Shown piece by piece: positions 44,163 through 56,224 of a DNA stretch of 64,000 nt. This stretch comes from Anaeramoeba flamelloides (lineage: Eukaryota > Metamonada > Anaeramoebidae). Position 1 is the first letter of the stretch; every line of letters begins with the position of its first letter. The stretch covers positions 1,798,001-1,862,000 of the forward strand of contig JANTQA010000076.1 in the NCBI GenBank assembly GCA_027625915.1. The letters run 5' to 3'. Made by a program: the position numbers and the translations under genes. The notes below the pieces were generated by a model. It was not told the DNA's origin and did no database searches. It saw nothing but the letters and a program-made list of their open reading frames with translations.

Positions 44163-45776
44163 TTAAATAATAATATTAATATTAATATTATTGAAATAAA
44201 TGCCTTTTTTTTAAATTTTCTTGTTTTTTTTATTATGTGTTACGATAATTATTTTTAGATTAATTTTTTTTTAAAAAAAACACCAGCACTACATAATTTG
44301 ATAAAAAATTTGATTAATTGTTAAAAATATTTTTTATTATCCCAGTTATGATTGTATTAAATTTACATTTTTTGTATGGAAAAACCTTATCTTGTGTTAT
44401 CGAACATCAAACAAATTTTACTTTTGATATTTTATTAGAATTAGAGAACTTAATTTAGAGTTGTCCCTTGACTTAAACGACACTCCAGTTAACCCACGGT
44501 CTAATACCTGCTAAAAAAATATATATATTTTTTTCAACATATCTTCACCATAATTTAGAAAAAAATGAGATAAATTTTACAAAAAAAATAAGAAAATGTC
44601 TCACATTTATATTATAAATTGGGAAAATAAATAAATTGTTAACACAATATTGTTTTTTTTTATTGGAATATATTAAAAGATATTTTAAAAATATTCTCCG
44701 ATAGAAATAATTTAAAAAAATAATCATTTTATTGCCCTAAAAATATTTCTGGAGATTTTAAATGTTATTTCTATATAAAAAAAATATTCTAATTGGGTCT
44801 GTATATTTAAATCATAAAGATGAACAAACCTTTAAGGATTGAATATCATTCAACAGTTTTTTGCAGTTTCTCTATGGAGTGAAAGTTAATTCCATAAAGA
44901 ATAATTGAAAATATACACATAATAACTTTGGTTTCAACAAAAAATTTCATTCATAACAAGAATAGCACAATCCATAAAAATTCTTTCAAGACTTTTTGGA
45001 ACTTTCAGCTTGACAGTTCTTATCCTTTCAAGATCTCAGTTTCAGATCCTTTTTCAATATTTTTTCAAATTTAAAATACTTGATACAAAGTTTTACAAAC
45101 CAAAAAAGTGATAAAATTTAATAAACAACATAAGATAACATTTTGAATTTAATTGTAATTTTTAAAAGTTACTGATAAAATGCAATTTATGTTTGGAAAT
45201 TTTTACTAGCCTTTCCATTTTTGAAATTATTATATTCAAGCTTTGAATAAAGCATTTTATGAAGTCAAGTGTTAAGAAACTCAGTAAATTAATTGTTCCT
45301 GTAAATATTCTTTTTTGTGGACTGTTTGATATATCACAGTTCGAAGATTTATAAAAATGGAAATAGAACTAAACATTTTATGAAATTTATCAGAATAAAA
45401 GTTTTTTAAGCCAAAAAAAGGGAAAAAAAATTCAATATTAAAAAAAATTTCATTTTGCAATTAATTGATGTTTTACAAGTTATTTAAATTAAAAATTATC
45501 GAATAAATATCAAAAACCTGAAACTGTTTTCCTGAAAACCGAGAAGTGGAAAGTTGTTTAAATTCAAGTTTTCAAATGTTTGACTTCTAAAAACTTTTTA
45601 ATTGAAATTTGTTTGGATTTTGATCTTGTAATTCCTTTCAAAATTTGGAATAATTCAAAAAAAACAAACAAATTGTGAATTTAAAAAAAGTTATCACAAT
45701 TTTTGTGGACTTCTCGCCATTGTTGACTTTGGAAAAAAAATCATTTTTTGATTCAAATAGTTTTGAGAGTTCGTTT
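44163..45776. other. Intergenic, BET-like to RhoBTB-like gene
   Basis: 1.6 kb between two genes on the same strand. AT-rich, no recognised element. Confidence 0.45.
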
Positions 45777-47930
45777 ATGTCAATTTCAAACAAAACAATT
45801 CTTCTTGGGGATGCAAAAGTTGGAAAATCGTGTCTTATGTGGTCTTACACAAGTAACGCTTTTCCAGATCAGTACATACCAACTGTCTACGAAACACCAA
45901 GAACGAACATTCTTATTGACGATCAGGTTGTGACCATTTCAATTTTTGACACAAGCGCAAATGAGGTATACGATCGTCTACGACCACTTTGCTATCCTGG
46001 CACAAGTGTATTTTTGCTATGCTTTACCTACTTTGATCCTAACTCTCTCCAGAGCATTGTTTCGCGATGGGTACCAGAAATTACAGAGCACTGCCCCGAT
46101 ACGCCTTATTTTCTTGTCGGGCTCAAGGCGGATCTTTTACAAGACGAAAACACGAGAACACAGTTTCAGCAAAGAAATATTCAGCCGATCACAGACCAAG
46201 AAGCGAATGAGGTTAAAAAACAAATCGGTGCAATTGAGTATTTGAAATGCTCGGCATTAACCCAACAGGGGCTCAGGGAATTATTTGATTGCGTAGCACG
46301 TATGGGCTTGGGCATTTATAAGCAAGATCTCTATAATAGTTACTCATGGATCAAAAAAAAGTTATATGTGGAATTACCAAAGCTACCAAAATTTCATGAA
46401 GAACCTATCATTCATCCAATACAATCGAATTTTAAAGAACAGGTTAAAGATTTGCTTTTGATCCATAAAAAAACGAGAAAAAAAGAACAAGGAAATGAAA
46501 AAGAAAAATATTTTTCAGGCATTAGTCCCAAGTACTCATGGGACAAAACTCGCTATGGTGATGTGAAATTTTTTTTTGAAATTACAGAGAATGGTATTCA
46601 AGTCAAATACACTTTTTATGCACATAAACTAATCTTAAGTGAGAGATCAAAATTATTTTTTAGGATTTTCCAAGAATTAAAAAATAAAGAAACAACCCAA
46701 TTAAACGATCTTCTACAATTAGCCGGATTAACCATAATTGAAAAAACCAGTAAAAATAAAGACAAGAAAAAAATACTTTGTTTTTTGGTTCATGCAGAAT
46801 GTGAAACCTTTCTTGAATTAATAAAATTCATTTATTTTTCAGACTTTATAATCTTTCAAAAAGAAGAAAATTGTTTAAAGTTCAACAGCAAAGACAAATT
46901 TTGGTTAGATCAAATTAATAAATATGGGAAATCATTTGGTATTAGTGGCATCGCGAGTTACCATGAATTATATTCAAAGATTTATCACCATGCCAGGAAT
47001 GAACAAATTGTAAAAGAAAAGATCAAAGGTAATATAAAAGAAAAGATAAAAAAAATAGAAAATGAAAAAGGGGAAGAATTTTTAATAGAAAAAGAAACAA
47101 AAACAGAAATAGAAAAAGAAACAGAAAAAGAAAAAGAAACAGAAACAGAAAAAGAAACAGAAATAGAAATAGAAACAGACAACCAATTTATATATAAACT
47201 AAAAAAAGAAGATTTAGAGTTGCTTGATAAATTGAAAAATGAAGAATGGAAAAAAATTATCACAACTTTTAAAGAATGTAGAAAACATATTGACTTTATT
47301 GATTTTGTCATTATGGCTAGTAGCGAGAAGGAGCCAATAACAAAAAAAAATCTCAAATTCAACTTTAAAAAAAAAAATAAAAAAATTTCCCAACCAGTCG
47401 GCCTTCCTGTCAACAAATTTATTTTAGCAATGAAATCTAATTATTTCAAAACATTGTTAGGAGGCGGGATGTTAGAAGAACAGCAAGATGTTGTTGATCT
47501 TTCACAATTCCCAATTTTCGGAATGAAATACGTGATCGAATATTTATATTCCGAAATGATTAATGGGCAAGCCACAACTAAAGAATTACAAGCAATGCTG
47601 GTTATAGCAGACTATATACAGTCACCCATTTTAAAAAGAGACCTAGAAATTTGCCTAAGTGGGTTTTTAAAATATATAAAAGACGATGAAGTGATTGAAG
47701 TGTTTTTAGCTGCAAGAGCTTCCGATGCTGAACATTTATTAGAATATTGTGTTTGGTTTTTGGGGAAGAAATATGATCAAATTAAGAAAAACTCAAAGTA
47801 TAAAAAATGGTTAACTAATGAAGAAAAAAATATGATTAAAAATAAGATGTGGCCTCCTGAAAATTATCGTAGATTACAAAACCAATTTAAAGTTAAACTT
47901 GCTAAACAATTTGGATATATCGATTATTAA
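45777..47930 (+). CDS. RhoBTB-like protein: atypical Rho GTPase with two BTB regions
   Basis: 717 residues. I chose the ATG at 45777 because the Rho fold starts immediately after it; an upstream in-frame GTG is not credible. The GTPase domain (1-180) has P-loop GDAKVGKS (11-18), switch I YIPTVYE (33-39), DTSANEVYDRLRPLCYPGTS (58-77), LKAD (116-119) and CSALTQQGL (158-166). Typical Rho proteins have DTAGQE and TKLD, so the Gly and Gln of switch II are missing and hydrolysis is probably impaired. BTB1 (about 254-365, YAHKLILSERSKLFFRIF) is split by an insertion. A Lys/Glu/Thr repeat linker (about 435-465) follows, then BTB2 (about 510-630, VNKFILAMKSNYFKTLLGGG) and a BACK-like tail. RhoBTB proteins act as Cullin-3 substrate adaptors; that role is inferred. 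No C-terminal CAAX box. Confidence 0.88.
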   Translation: MSISNKTILLGDAKVGKSCLMWSYTSNAFPDQYIPTVYETPRTNILIDDQVVTISIFDTSANEVYDRLRPLCYPGTSVFLLCFTYFDPNSLQSIVSRWVPEITEHCPDTPYFLVGLKADLLQDENTRTQFQQRNIQPITDQEANEVKKQIGAIEYLKCSALTQQGLRELFDCVARMGLGIYKQDLYNSYSWIKKKLYVELPKLPKFHEEPIIHPIQSNFKEQVKDLLLIHKKTRKKEQGNEKEKYFSGISPKYSWDKTRYGDVKFFFEITENGIQVKYTFYAHKLILSERSKLFFRIFQELKNKETTQLNDLLQLAGLTIIEKTSKNKDKKKILCFLVHAECETFLELIKFIYFSDFIIFQKEENCLKFNSKDKFWLDQINKYGKSFGISGIASYHELYSKIYHHARNEQIVKEKIKGNIKEKIKKIENEKGEEFLIEKETKTEIEKETEKEKETETEKETEIEIETDNQFIYKLKKEDLELLDKLKNEEWKKIITTFKECRKHIDFIDFVIMASSEKEPITKKNLKFNFKKKNKKISQPVGLPVNKFILAMKSNYFKTLLGGGMLEEQQDVVDLSQFPIFGMKYVIEYLYSEMINGQATTKELQAMLVIADYIQSPILKRDLEICLSGFLKYIKDDEVIEVFLAARASDAEHLLEYCVWFLGKKYDQIKKNSKYKKWLTNEEKNMIKNKMWPPENYRRLQNQFKVKLAKQFGYIDY

Positions 47931-50043
47931 TTAAAATAAATAATTAAGGTATTTCCAAATAAGTGGGGCATTTTTTTTTTTGGCATTTCATAAAAAATCA
48001 TCTTTAATAGTAAATGTATTGGTTAATTGACATTACCAAATTTAGTTTAATATTAATACTGATTAAAACTATGACTAATGTATTTATTTCAAAATATGTA
48101 TCATTGAACTATTTCCAAAAAATGAAAAAAAAAAAAAAGAACTCTTTTTGGGAAAAAACAATGTACAACCAATTACAATAGAAAACTGGAAATATGAAAA
48201 GGGTACAAACAATTTTTTAAACAATAAAATACAGTTATATGTTTTCAATTCTATTGGAAAATTTGTTGAAATTAAAAAAGTTATGGTAATGTTTTTTTTT
48301 TATCAAAAAGAAAATAATAAACACCAATTTTTATATAAAAAAACATCAGATCAAATCAAGATCAGAAAATTTAAATATCTTTTTTTATTTAATACAATAC
48401 TAAGAAACAAATTGAATTATTACCAAGAATCGATAAATGGTAGTTAATGATTTGTTATATTTAAATACTGCTCTGAATATTAGGTTTAATAAATATTTTA
48501 AAAAATTAATTTGCCCCCTTTTTTGGAAATAGCTTATAGGATACCACTTTTGCTTTTCTTTCTTTCTTTTTTTTTGTTCTTATTATTCAAGTGTGTAACC
48601 TATTATCACAACACACCAATTCAATTTTTGTTAAATATTGATGGTAATGCTATGTATTTTTTTTATACTCAAACTTTTCATTTGTAAAAAATTACAAGTA
48701 TATAATTCTTGATAATTACCGACAAGAAAGATATTAGAACACTGGAAAGTTTAGGATTAGTTTTATAGTTACTGTGGAAAGATTTTGGGAAATCCATTAG
48801 GTTATTAGGTAAAGTTTTGATAATTTTCTGATCTTCTAATTTTGAATTGAATTTGGGTACAATAAGAAGTATTTTAGGAATAAAATTTGAAATTCAAAAT
48901 GATATTGAAAGTTATTTTAAAAGTTTTTAACCAATTTTTTTGCAACATTTTTAAAATCATAAATCCCAAAAGATTACTTGTATCAAGGATTTACGACATT
49001 GGAAAATTAATTTGGTTCAAAGAACCCAATTATTTGTTCCAAAGACTACAAAGAAAAAAGTCTTTCAATTTTTCCTTAAAGGTTGGGAATTGAATGAATT
49101 CCCAATACTTTGTTTACAAACAATTCCAAAAAACAAACAGTGTTTTTGGTTTTCATTAGAAAGAAATCAATATCATTTTTAAAAAATTAAAAAATGTTTT
49201 TTCTAATTTTTTGAAGAAAAAAAGAGAAAAGACCATTTACGAAAAGATTTTCAATGTGAAAAAAAAAAAACACAAATTTTAAGAAATTTGAAAAAAAAAT
49301 AAAATAGTTTTTTTTGCTATGTCAAGTCAAGTAAATTTTAGAGGAATGCTCAAAATCATTCATTCTTAAGAGCATATATTAGATGCGGGTTTGATGTTTG
49401 ATAGCGGTATGTTGTTACTAAACTAGCATGAAATAAAAGGGGAGATAGAGACTCATTGAAAAGTCGATGATCTAGTTTGTATCTGTTGAATTTTAAACCA
49501 AGTTTTGTTTCCCAAGATAAAAATGTTAAAATTTAACTTCAGTTTTTTCATGAACTTCATTTTGAGAAAAAAATCCTTTAAAAAAAAATTTCTTCAAAGT
49601 ACCATTGAAAAATAACAAATTGGTTTTTTACCTGTTTAAATTTGTTAGTTTTTTTATTGTTTTTTGTTGGGCAGCTTTAGATCTTTAGTTCCAAAAAATA
49701 AATAGCATCTCATATTGTTTCATTTATTCAAAAATCATATTTTATTATCCTTATGGATCCCCTTTTCAGACTCAAAATATGATTTTTTTCAAGTGCTAAG
49801 AGGATATTAGTCGTCGTTCTTCATATTACTCATATAATCTTATATCACTTCGAACAATATCACATTGCTCATTCTTACGTGATAATTGTAACGTATTAAA
49901 GTGGGTGATTGTTTCCAAATCATTCTATATTGACTGATATTATTACACAATATATACATTATATAATATTTATTTTATCCTCTATAGCTACTAAAAAGAT
50001 TTCAAGAATTAGAAATGATTGGATATCTGTATATATATATATA

Positions 50044-50755
50044 TAAACTCTGTTTTAGTCAAAGCGGCCCAACGTTTTTTTCAAATATCAATTATTTTAT
50101 ATAATTGAATTTTGAAGAACAAATAAGAAATAAAGAGAATAATACATCTCAAAGAATTGTGGATACATGTCTGAAAGAAAACTAATTAATCAATAGATTT
50201 TCTTAAAAATTGAAAGACTCAAAACTTTAGGGTCCTATTGAGAAAAACAACAATGTTCGTTTTGAACTTCTACTGGTATTTGAATAATAAATATCAAACA
50301 TTTTTCACTTCATTTTCCATACTTTTCTTTTAGAAACCAAGTCCCCCAAACGAATTTTGTTAGTATTTGTGGTCTCTATTTGAAAAAGGAAATGAAAATG
50401 AGGTGAAAAATTTTCACATTTATTAAACAAATATCAAGATCAAAGATCGAATTGAATTGCAATAGAAATCAATAGATTTCTCAACAATCTTTACATGGTT
50501 TCAATAACCTTAGAATATAATGTTTTTACCAAGTGACTATTGATCTTGCAATAAAAAAATTTTGTGCAACTGAATGACGTTTTAAAAAAAATAAAAAAAA
50601 AAAAAAAAAAAAAGCAGAAATGTGAAAAAATGATTTCAATTTTAAAAATTTCCAAAATAAAGTTTTTCTTCTAATATCTATGCAAACCCTTTAAACACGT
50701 GTATTGTTCCATTACAACTGGACCCCTTTGACTGAAAAATAGTTTATATATAAAT
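50044..50755. repeat. Degenerate inverted-repeat element, about 710 bp
   Basis: Left end AAACTCTGTTTTAGTCAAAG.GG.CCA and right end AGTTTATA preceded by GG.CCCCTTTGACTGAAAAAT are imperfect inverted copies, both adjacent to TATATA. The left 250 bases are also related to the minus strand of 60180-60440. Non-coding. Confidence 0.6.
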
Positions 50756-53210
50756 TAACATTAGCTCCATAAAAGTTAATTTGTAAAATTATATATTTCA
50801 ATTTTTCCAGGTTTTTTTTAAATCTAAATAACATTTTTTTTCATTTTGAGTTTCAAAATTAGTCTAGAGTCAAATTTAAATAATTTTTAATTAAAGGAAA
50901 GATCAATTTTGTACTCAATTCATTTGAAAATAATTCATTTAGAAATTCATTAATAAAATGATATCAATAAAAATGAATTTTTGTATAAAAATTACTTTTG
51001 AATCTTTCTTATTAAACTCAAAATTTTAAATAGTATTTTAATAAAGAAATTTGCCTCAGTATATATTTGATAGTATTTCTTTCTCTGCTTTAATTTTATA
51101 TTCAATTTTTGTGAATACATTATTAATACCATAAGTATAATTCCCATTTTACAAACTTCAAAAACTTCAATCTGGTATTTTTTTTATCTAATTTAATTTG
51201 TTTTTTCATATTTTTTTTTCCCCTTCTGTTTTTTTTTCTTTTTCTTTTTGAAAGAAAAAATAGTAATTGAATCTTAAATTATTCAAATAAAATTAAAGAA
51301 ACAAAGTTTTAGAAAAAAAATTAGCATAGAATCTTCTAAGTAGGAATTTTCACCTAAGAAATTATTTTCTTTTTTTTTTTTTACGATTTCCCCTTTTAAA
51401 TTTCAAGATAAAAAAACTTCAACTTCCTCCATTATTTTTGATTATTTAAATTTAACTTTAAATTGGTAAAAATAAACATTTAAAACCATTTTTTAGAATA
51501 GTGATCCAATAGTAAAATTAACAATACAAAGATCACAAAATATTTTTTTCATTTGGTACTAATCAAAATAATTAATTTTTAAAAACAAAAAAAATTTTTT
51601 TAGAGGTAGAAAAATTAAAAAAAAAATTAGTGGTAAAAACCCTCTTGTTTGAGTTCTGATTTTTTTAATTTTCTTTATCAAATCGATTTGAGATTTTTTA
51701 TATAGTTAATTCAAGAGAGTCTATTGAATATAATTACCTCCAATTTACTCGACATTCTAATCGTTTTGAGAGTTTTTTATCCTAGTTGTAAGATTGGAAA
51801 GATTATAACTCATTGGAAATCTTTTTTGAATATTATAAAAAGAAAAAAATGTTCTTTTAAAACAAAGAAAAGAATAAGAGAAAAAAAAGTAAGAAATAAA
51901 AGAAAAGATAGAGATAAAAATGATGATAAAACCTAGAAATAAAAAGATTTTTATTTAAAAATGCTCAAATCTGTAATAGTGTTGAATGGATTGTTGATGG
52001 TTTCTTTTTCTGTTGATATTACGAAAAAATTCAAAATTATCTACATTATTTTCACTCCTGGTTTATATAATACGTTACGTGGCAGAATAATATCCTAGTG
52101 TCGGACATTGTTGTCGGTTTCAACATAATTTAATCTTTGTATAATACAACCACACATAAGAGTATTTTATATTACCACCAAATATCGTCTTTTTAATAGT
52201 TAACCATCAATCCCCAATCACTCCATTGATTATAACATTTCTTCTCCACTTTTTAATATAAAAAAAATTCTTTTTTAGAGAAAATAAAAAAAAAATTTAT
52301 TGGAAAAATAATTAAATCGATATTATATTTCAATATTTTACTTTTTGGTGAAAATCTCTTAATATGCATATATTAGTCAATTATTTTATGTGTTTATTGA
52401 GAGTTTAATTTAAAACAAATATATTTTCACAAATATCAATCTTCAATATCTTTGAAGGTAACAAATTATGTATAAATTAACCCAAAGAATAATTTATAAA
52501 TCACAAGTAAAAATGGATCAAGCCATACTTTTAATCTCTGAAAAAAGACACAAACTTCTCAAGAAATTTATGAATTCTTGGTTTGGATTTTCTCTCAGAA
52601 AAAATAAATGGTTTGGAAAAAGTAGGTTGAAAATTGTAGATTTCTATTGGTAAAAAGAAAATAATCAAGTCGTGAAATTCTATCCTATTTATTAGAAAAA
52701 GACTAGGATTACAAGATTTGACATTAAACTGTCAAAATAGTAGAGGTGTTATTACATAAAGAAAGTTACAAAAAAAGATTTTTTGGTCCCAAATTATTTG
52801 TTTGAAATTAATCTAGATGATGAGATCAGTAAAAAAAACAAAATTAATATTTATATAATCTAAAGATCACCTTAACTCCTTAGACCTGACTAACTTTGGT
52901 TATTGTTTTTAAAAATTATCTCAAAGTTAGAGGTATTCACATAATAACTGTACAATAATTGTTAATACCATTTGTTTTCTTTTTTCATTTCTGAAATTTC
53001 CAAGAAATAGATTGTTTTTGGTGATCTCTCATTTTTTGTTGTGTATTTTAATTAAGAAAGTGGTTTGGATGAACAAAGAATTGTAATAATAGTATTTTTT
53101 AGTCCTTGGCAGAAATTAAAGAGAATTGAAATTTTTTTCCAATTTAAATTTCGAATATCCGTCTGATAAATTACAGTCAAAATTATTTTTACAAGTCTAG
53201 CTAATATAAG

Positions 53211-53218
53211 TGACGTCA
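53211..53218. promoter_or_regulatory. TGACGTCA (CRE) upstream of the SDR fusion gene
   Basis: A perfect ATF/CREB-type palindrome 136 bases before the start codon at 53354. GC-rich octamers are rare in this sequence, and the window encodes an ATF6/CREB3-like bZIP whose family binds TGACGT cores. Regulation of this gene by such a factor is an inference. Confidence 0.45.
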
Positions 53219-53353
53219 TTTGAAATTTCAATGTGCACCAGAAATAAATACTAATTGACCCTTAAGAGAGTGTTTCCAAAATAACCAAAACAACAAAAGA
53301 AATTCTGAAAAAATTATATCATTTTTTTAATTTTCACTTTTTTCAAGAACTAA

Positions 53354-56224
53354 ATGTTAACAGACCTCGAAGAACATTTCAGTCAACAAATAAAATTGCT
53401 AGAAACAACAACAAATAAGAAAAACTTGGGGTATTATGAGTTTTATAAGATAATTGGCGAATACTCACAGGTTGAGAGCGTGGAATCCGAAGAGCAATAT
53501 ACAACCAAACTTGGCAAGATTGTCAACCTCAAGCAATTCAAGAGAAACTTAAAACAGATCGTCTGGCCTTTTGTTTCCTTACTGAAAAATTTTCGGATTT
53601 TCCTCAGTGGTCCCATTGTGTTGTCTTGTTTATTTGAGGACGCAAAAATCAAAAAGATGTTTGAACCCAAAATAATCGATTTTTATTTGATTGGGAAATC
53701 AAAAAAAACCTTAAAAACAATCCACTGCCAAATTGTCGAAAAAATCAAACAAATACTCAATAATCAAAAGGATTTGCTGATTATAAAATTACCAACTAGT
53801 GTCCTTTATTGCTTTGAAACGAATGACCAACAATTTCCAATTTTTCGTTTGAATTTTGTGGGTTTGTACACCGTACAAGACAAATTATTATTTGAACCAA
53901 TTTCAGCTTTTCAGGTTGGCTTTCGTTTTTCCGATCTTTATTGTACAAAGAATTTTCTAAAATTTTTACAACAGTCTAAATTATTGGTTACTTGCTTTTC
54001 AGCAAAAAAAATATATAACCAAGGAATATTTGGCGATTTGTCAAATTTAATTTGCAAAAATAAATTACCAGTAAATATCCATTTAACAAACCTAAGGAAT
54101 TTAAAAACAAAGGAAATCACTCAAGAAATGTTAAACTGCGAATTACAAAAGAAAAATTCCAAATCCTTTTATGGTTTTTATAATTTTCTCGAAAAAAATC
54201 AGGAAAATGAAAACAAAGAAATAAATGAAAAGGAAAAGGAAAATGAAAATAAAAATAAAAATGAAACAAAACAAAAAAAGCCAAAAACTTTATTAAATCT
54301 TTTTAATAGCATTTTTATCCAAATCTCAAACAAAAATTTTATTCAAAACATTTTGGAATCTCTAAAAAAAGATAAAAATGAAGAACAAATTTCGATAAAT
54401 TATCATATTAAAGATCATAATGTTAACCAGGATTCAATTTTAGATATGTTTGATTCTAAAAATGAAATTGAGAATAATTCTGGTAATAATTTCTTTTTAT
54501 CAGACGAGATTTCAAATAATACAAAAAAGAATTTGTCCAAAACAAAAAACAAGAATAACAATAAAAATGAGAAAAAAAAAAAGAACAACAACAACAACAA
54601 CAACAATAAAAAGAACAAGAAAAATAAGAACAAAAAAAATAAGAACAAAAACAACAACAGCAAGAACAAGAAAAATAAGAACAACAACAACAACAATAAT
54701 AATCAATTAAAAAGTAAAAAATTAGAAATACTGGTCTATAGGTCACCCAATTTGAAAAAAAGTAATCAAATTTTATTTCCATTAATCAAGCCACCACTTA
54801 TCCAAGAATTCAAAAAAAACTTTATTTTTTGGTGCTATATTTGTAAGAAAAGAAAATTCCCCAAAAAGCTGGAAATAGCAGAACGATTTAGGTATTCGAA
54901 CGAGATTGAAATATGCTCTGAATGTAAGGAATTTAATACAAATAAGAAAAAAGAAATTTTTTCCATTTCAAAATGCACAGACACATTAAAAGGCAAAGTT
55001 GCGATTGTCACTGGTGGTCGGATTAAAATCGGGTTTGCAACAGCAATTGGCTTACTGTACCATGGCTGCACTGTTATTGCAACAACGAGGTTCCCCGGCG
55101 ATGCATATTCAAGGTTTGAAAAAGATCCCTTTTATAAGGAATGGGAAAACCGACTAATAATTTACCCTCTTGATTTCAGACACTTCACGTCTATATTAAA
55201 ATTTGTAGATTACATCAAAAAGAATTTTACCAAAATTGATTTTTTAATTAACAATGCTGCCCAAACAGTCAAATACCCGCCGGCATATTATAAACATTTA
55301 GTCAGGAATGAAAAAAAAAAAATCACCCTTGGCCGACAAAAAAAAATCATCTCGATTGATAACAAGCCCTTTAAAATCAAAGGAAATGAATTGATCGAGC
55401 AATTCCATAGCAAAGAATTGAATTTAAATGTCAACTCATTGCCGTTATCGGTTCTCTTATCGCAAGTGCAAACAGAAGAAAATGAGCAAACTGATTTTTG
55501 TAAAGAATTCCCAGATCCTGATCATGTTCTAGACGATAATTTAATTTACAATCAAATGAAAAAGGAAATTGAAACAAAACAAGAAATTCAAGAAAAGCAG
55601 AAATTGGAAAAGAAAGAGAAAATCGATTTCAATAAAATAATTAATGATTTGGACGATTTTTTACATGAAGACGAGAATATAATGAATATTCAAAAATTAA
55701 AAATATTAAAAGAACAATTATCCGAAAGAAAGCCCTACGAAGACATTCAAAAGGATTTAAGAAATCAAAGTTCATGGACAATGGGATTGGATGAAGTCAC
55801 GCCAATTGAAATTTATGAAACAATGCTAATCAATTATTTAGCACCAACGGTTATGATCAATCAATTTAAGGATTTGATGTCAAGAGATAAGAATAGCAAA
55901 TTAAAGTCCGTAATAGTAAATGTAACTTCAAAGGAGGGTAAATTCGCTTCGAGAAAAAGTTCATCACATCCCCACACTAACTCCACAAAAGCCGCGCTAA
56001 ATATGATCACAAGAACAACTGGCCATCAATATTATGAGCACTTTAACATTCTGCTATTAGGAATCGATCCTGGCTGGATTAACCATGTTTTTGATAAATC
56101 ATCAATTTCAAGCTGCCCTTTAAATTATCATGATGGCGCCACAAGAATTATTGATCCCATTTTGAATCCAGAATCATATATATCTGGTAAAATTTATGCT
56201 AATTTCCAGTTATCGGAGTGGTAA
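53354..56224 (+). CDS. Fusion protein: N-terminal unknown domain, zinc-binding motif, short-chain dehydrogenase
   Basis: 956 residues. Residues 1-260 form a globular domain I do not recognise with confidence (FLSGPIVLSCLFEDAK, FRLNFVGLYTVQDKLLFEP). Its pattern loosely recalls nucleotidyltransferase-like domains found with ankyrin proteins. Residues 280-470 are an Asn/Lys-rich linker. CYIC (about 493) and CSEC (about 521) form a CxxC...CxxC zinc motif. The SDR Rossmann fold runs from about 545: KVAIVTGGRIKIG (nucleotide binding) and INNAAQT (about 632). VNVTSKEGKF and HPHTNSTKAALNMITRT (about 872) replace the usual YxxxK with TxxxK. That pattern (HTNMAKAALNM-type) and the ending DPGW...DGATRIIDPI belong to an SDR subgroup I know from bacteria and fungi. 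Substrate unknown. The start ATG fits the first codon of the conserved frame. Confidence 0.82.
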   Translation: MLTDLEEHFSQQIKLLETTTNKKNLGYYEFYKIIGEYSQVESVESEEQYTTKLGKIVNLKQFKRNLKQIVWPFVSLLKNFRIFLSGPIVLSCLFEDAKIKKMFEPKIIDFYLIGKSKKTLKTIHCQIVEKIKQILNNQKDLLIIKLPTSVLYCFETNDQQFPIFRLNFVGLYTVQDKLLFEPISAFQVGFRFSDLYCTKNFLKFLQQSKLLVTCFSAKKIYNQGIFGDLSNLICKNKLPVNIHLTNLRNLKTKEITQEMLNCELQKKNSKSFYGFYNFLEKNQENENKEINEKEKENENKNKNETKQKKPKTLLNLFNSIFIQISNKNFIQNILESLKKDKNEEQISINYHIKDHNVNQDSILDMFDSKNEIENNSGNNFFLSDEISNNTKKNLSKTKNKNNNKNEKKKKNNNNNNNNKKNKKNKNKKNKNKNNNSKNKKNKNNNNNNNNQLKSKKLEILVYRSPNLKKSNQILFPLIKPPLIQEFKKNFIFWCYICKKRKFPKKLEIAERFRYSNEIEICSECKEFNTNKKKEIFSISKCTDTLKGKVAIVTGGRIKIGFATAIGLLYHGCTVIATTRFPGDAYSRFEKDPFYKEWENRLIIYPLDFRHFTSILKFVDYIKKNFTKIDFLINNAAQTVKYPPAYYKHLVRNEKKKITLGRQKKIISIDNKPFKIKGNELIEQFHSKELNLNVNSLPLSVLLSQVQTEENEQTDFCKEFPDPDHVLDDNLIYNQMKKEIETKQEIQEKQKLEKKEKIDFNKIINDLDDFLHEDENIMNIQKLKILKEQLSERKPYEDIQKDLRNQSSWTMGLDEVTPIEIYETMLINYLAPTVMINQFKDLMSRDKNSKLKSVIVNVTSKEGKFASRKSSSHPHTNSTKAALNMITRTTGHQYYEHFNILLLGIDPGWINHVFDKSSISSCPLNYHDGATRIIDPILNPESYISGKIYANFQLSEW

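Larger units (their letters stand above)
47931..53353. other. Gene-free stretch, RhoBTB-like to SDR fusion gene
   Basis: 5.4 kb. Contains the degenerate inverted-repeat element at 50044-50755 and the CRE at 53211. Open frames at 48148, 51724 and 52468 have no family resemblance, and the first two lack an ATG start. A less AT-rich patch at about 49370-49500 has no assigned function. Confidence 0.4.

Noticed and set aside
45675-45776. N-terminal extension of the RhoBTB-like gene
   Set aside because: It would start at GTG and is not Rho-like; the ATG at 45777 starts exactly at the GTPase fold.
48148-48447. 99-codon frame
   Set aside because: No ATG start, no recognisable domain, and AT-driven composition.
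49460-49500. TGTATCTGTTG reminiscent of U2 snRNA
   Set aside because: Only a short match; the conserved U2 start and branch-site recognition sequence are absent.
51724-51936. 70-codon Lys/Arg-rich frame
   Set aside because: No ATG start; looks like A-rich sequence.
52468-52653. 61-codon frame starting with ATG
   Set aside because: No similarity or splice partners; too short to support.
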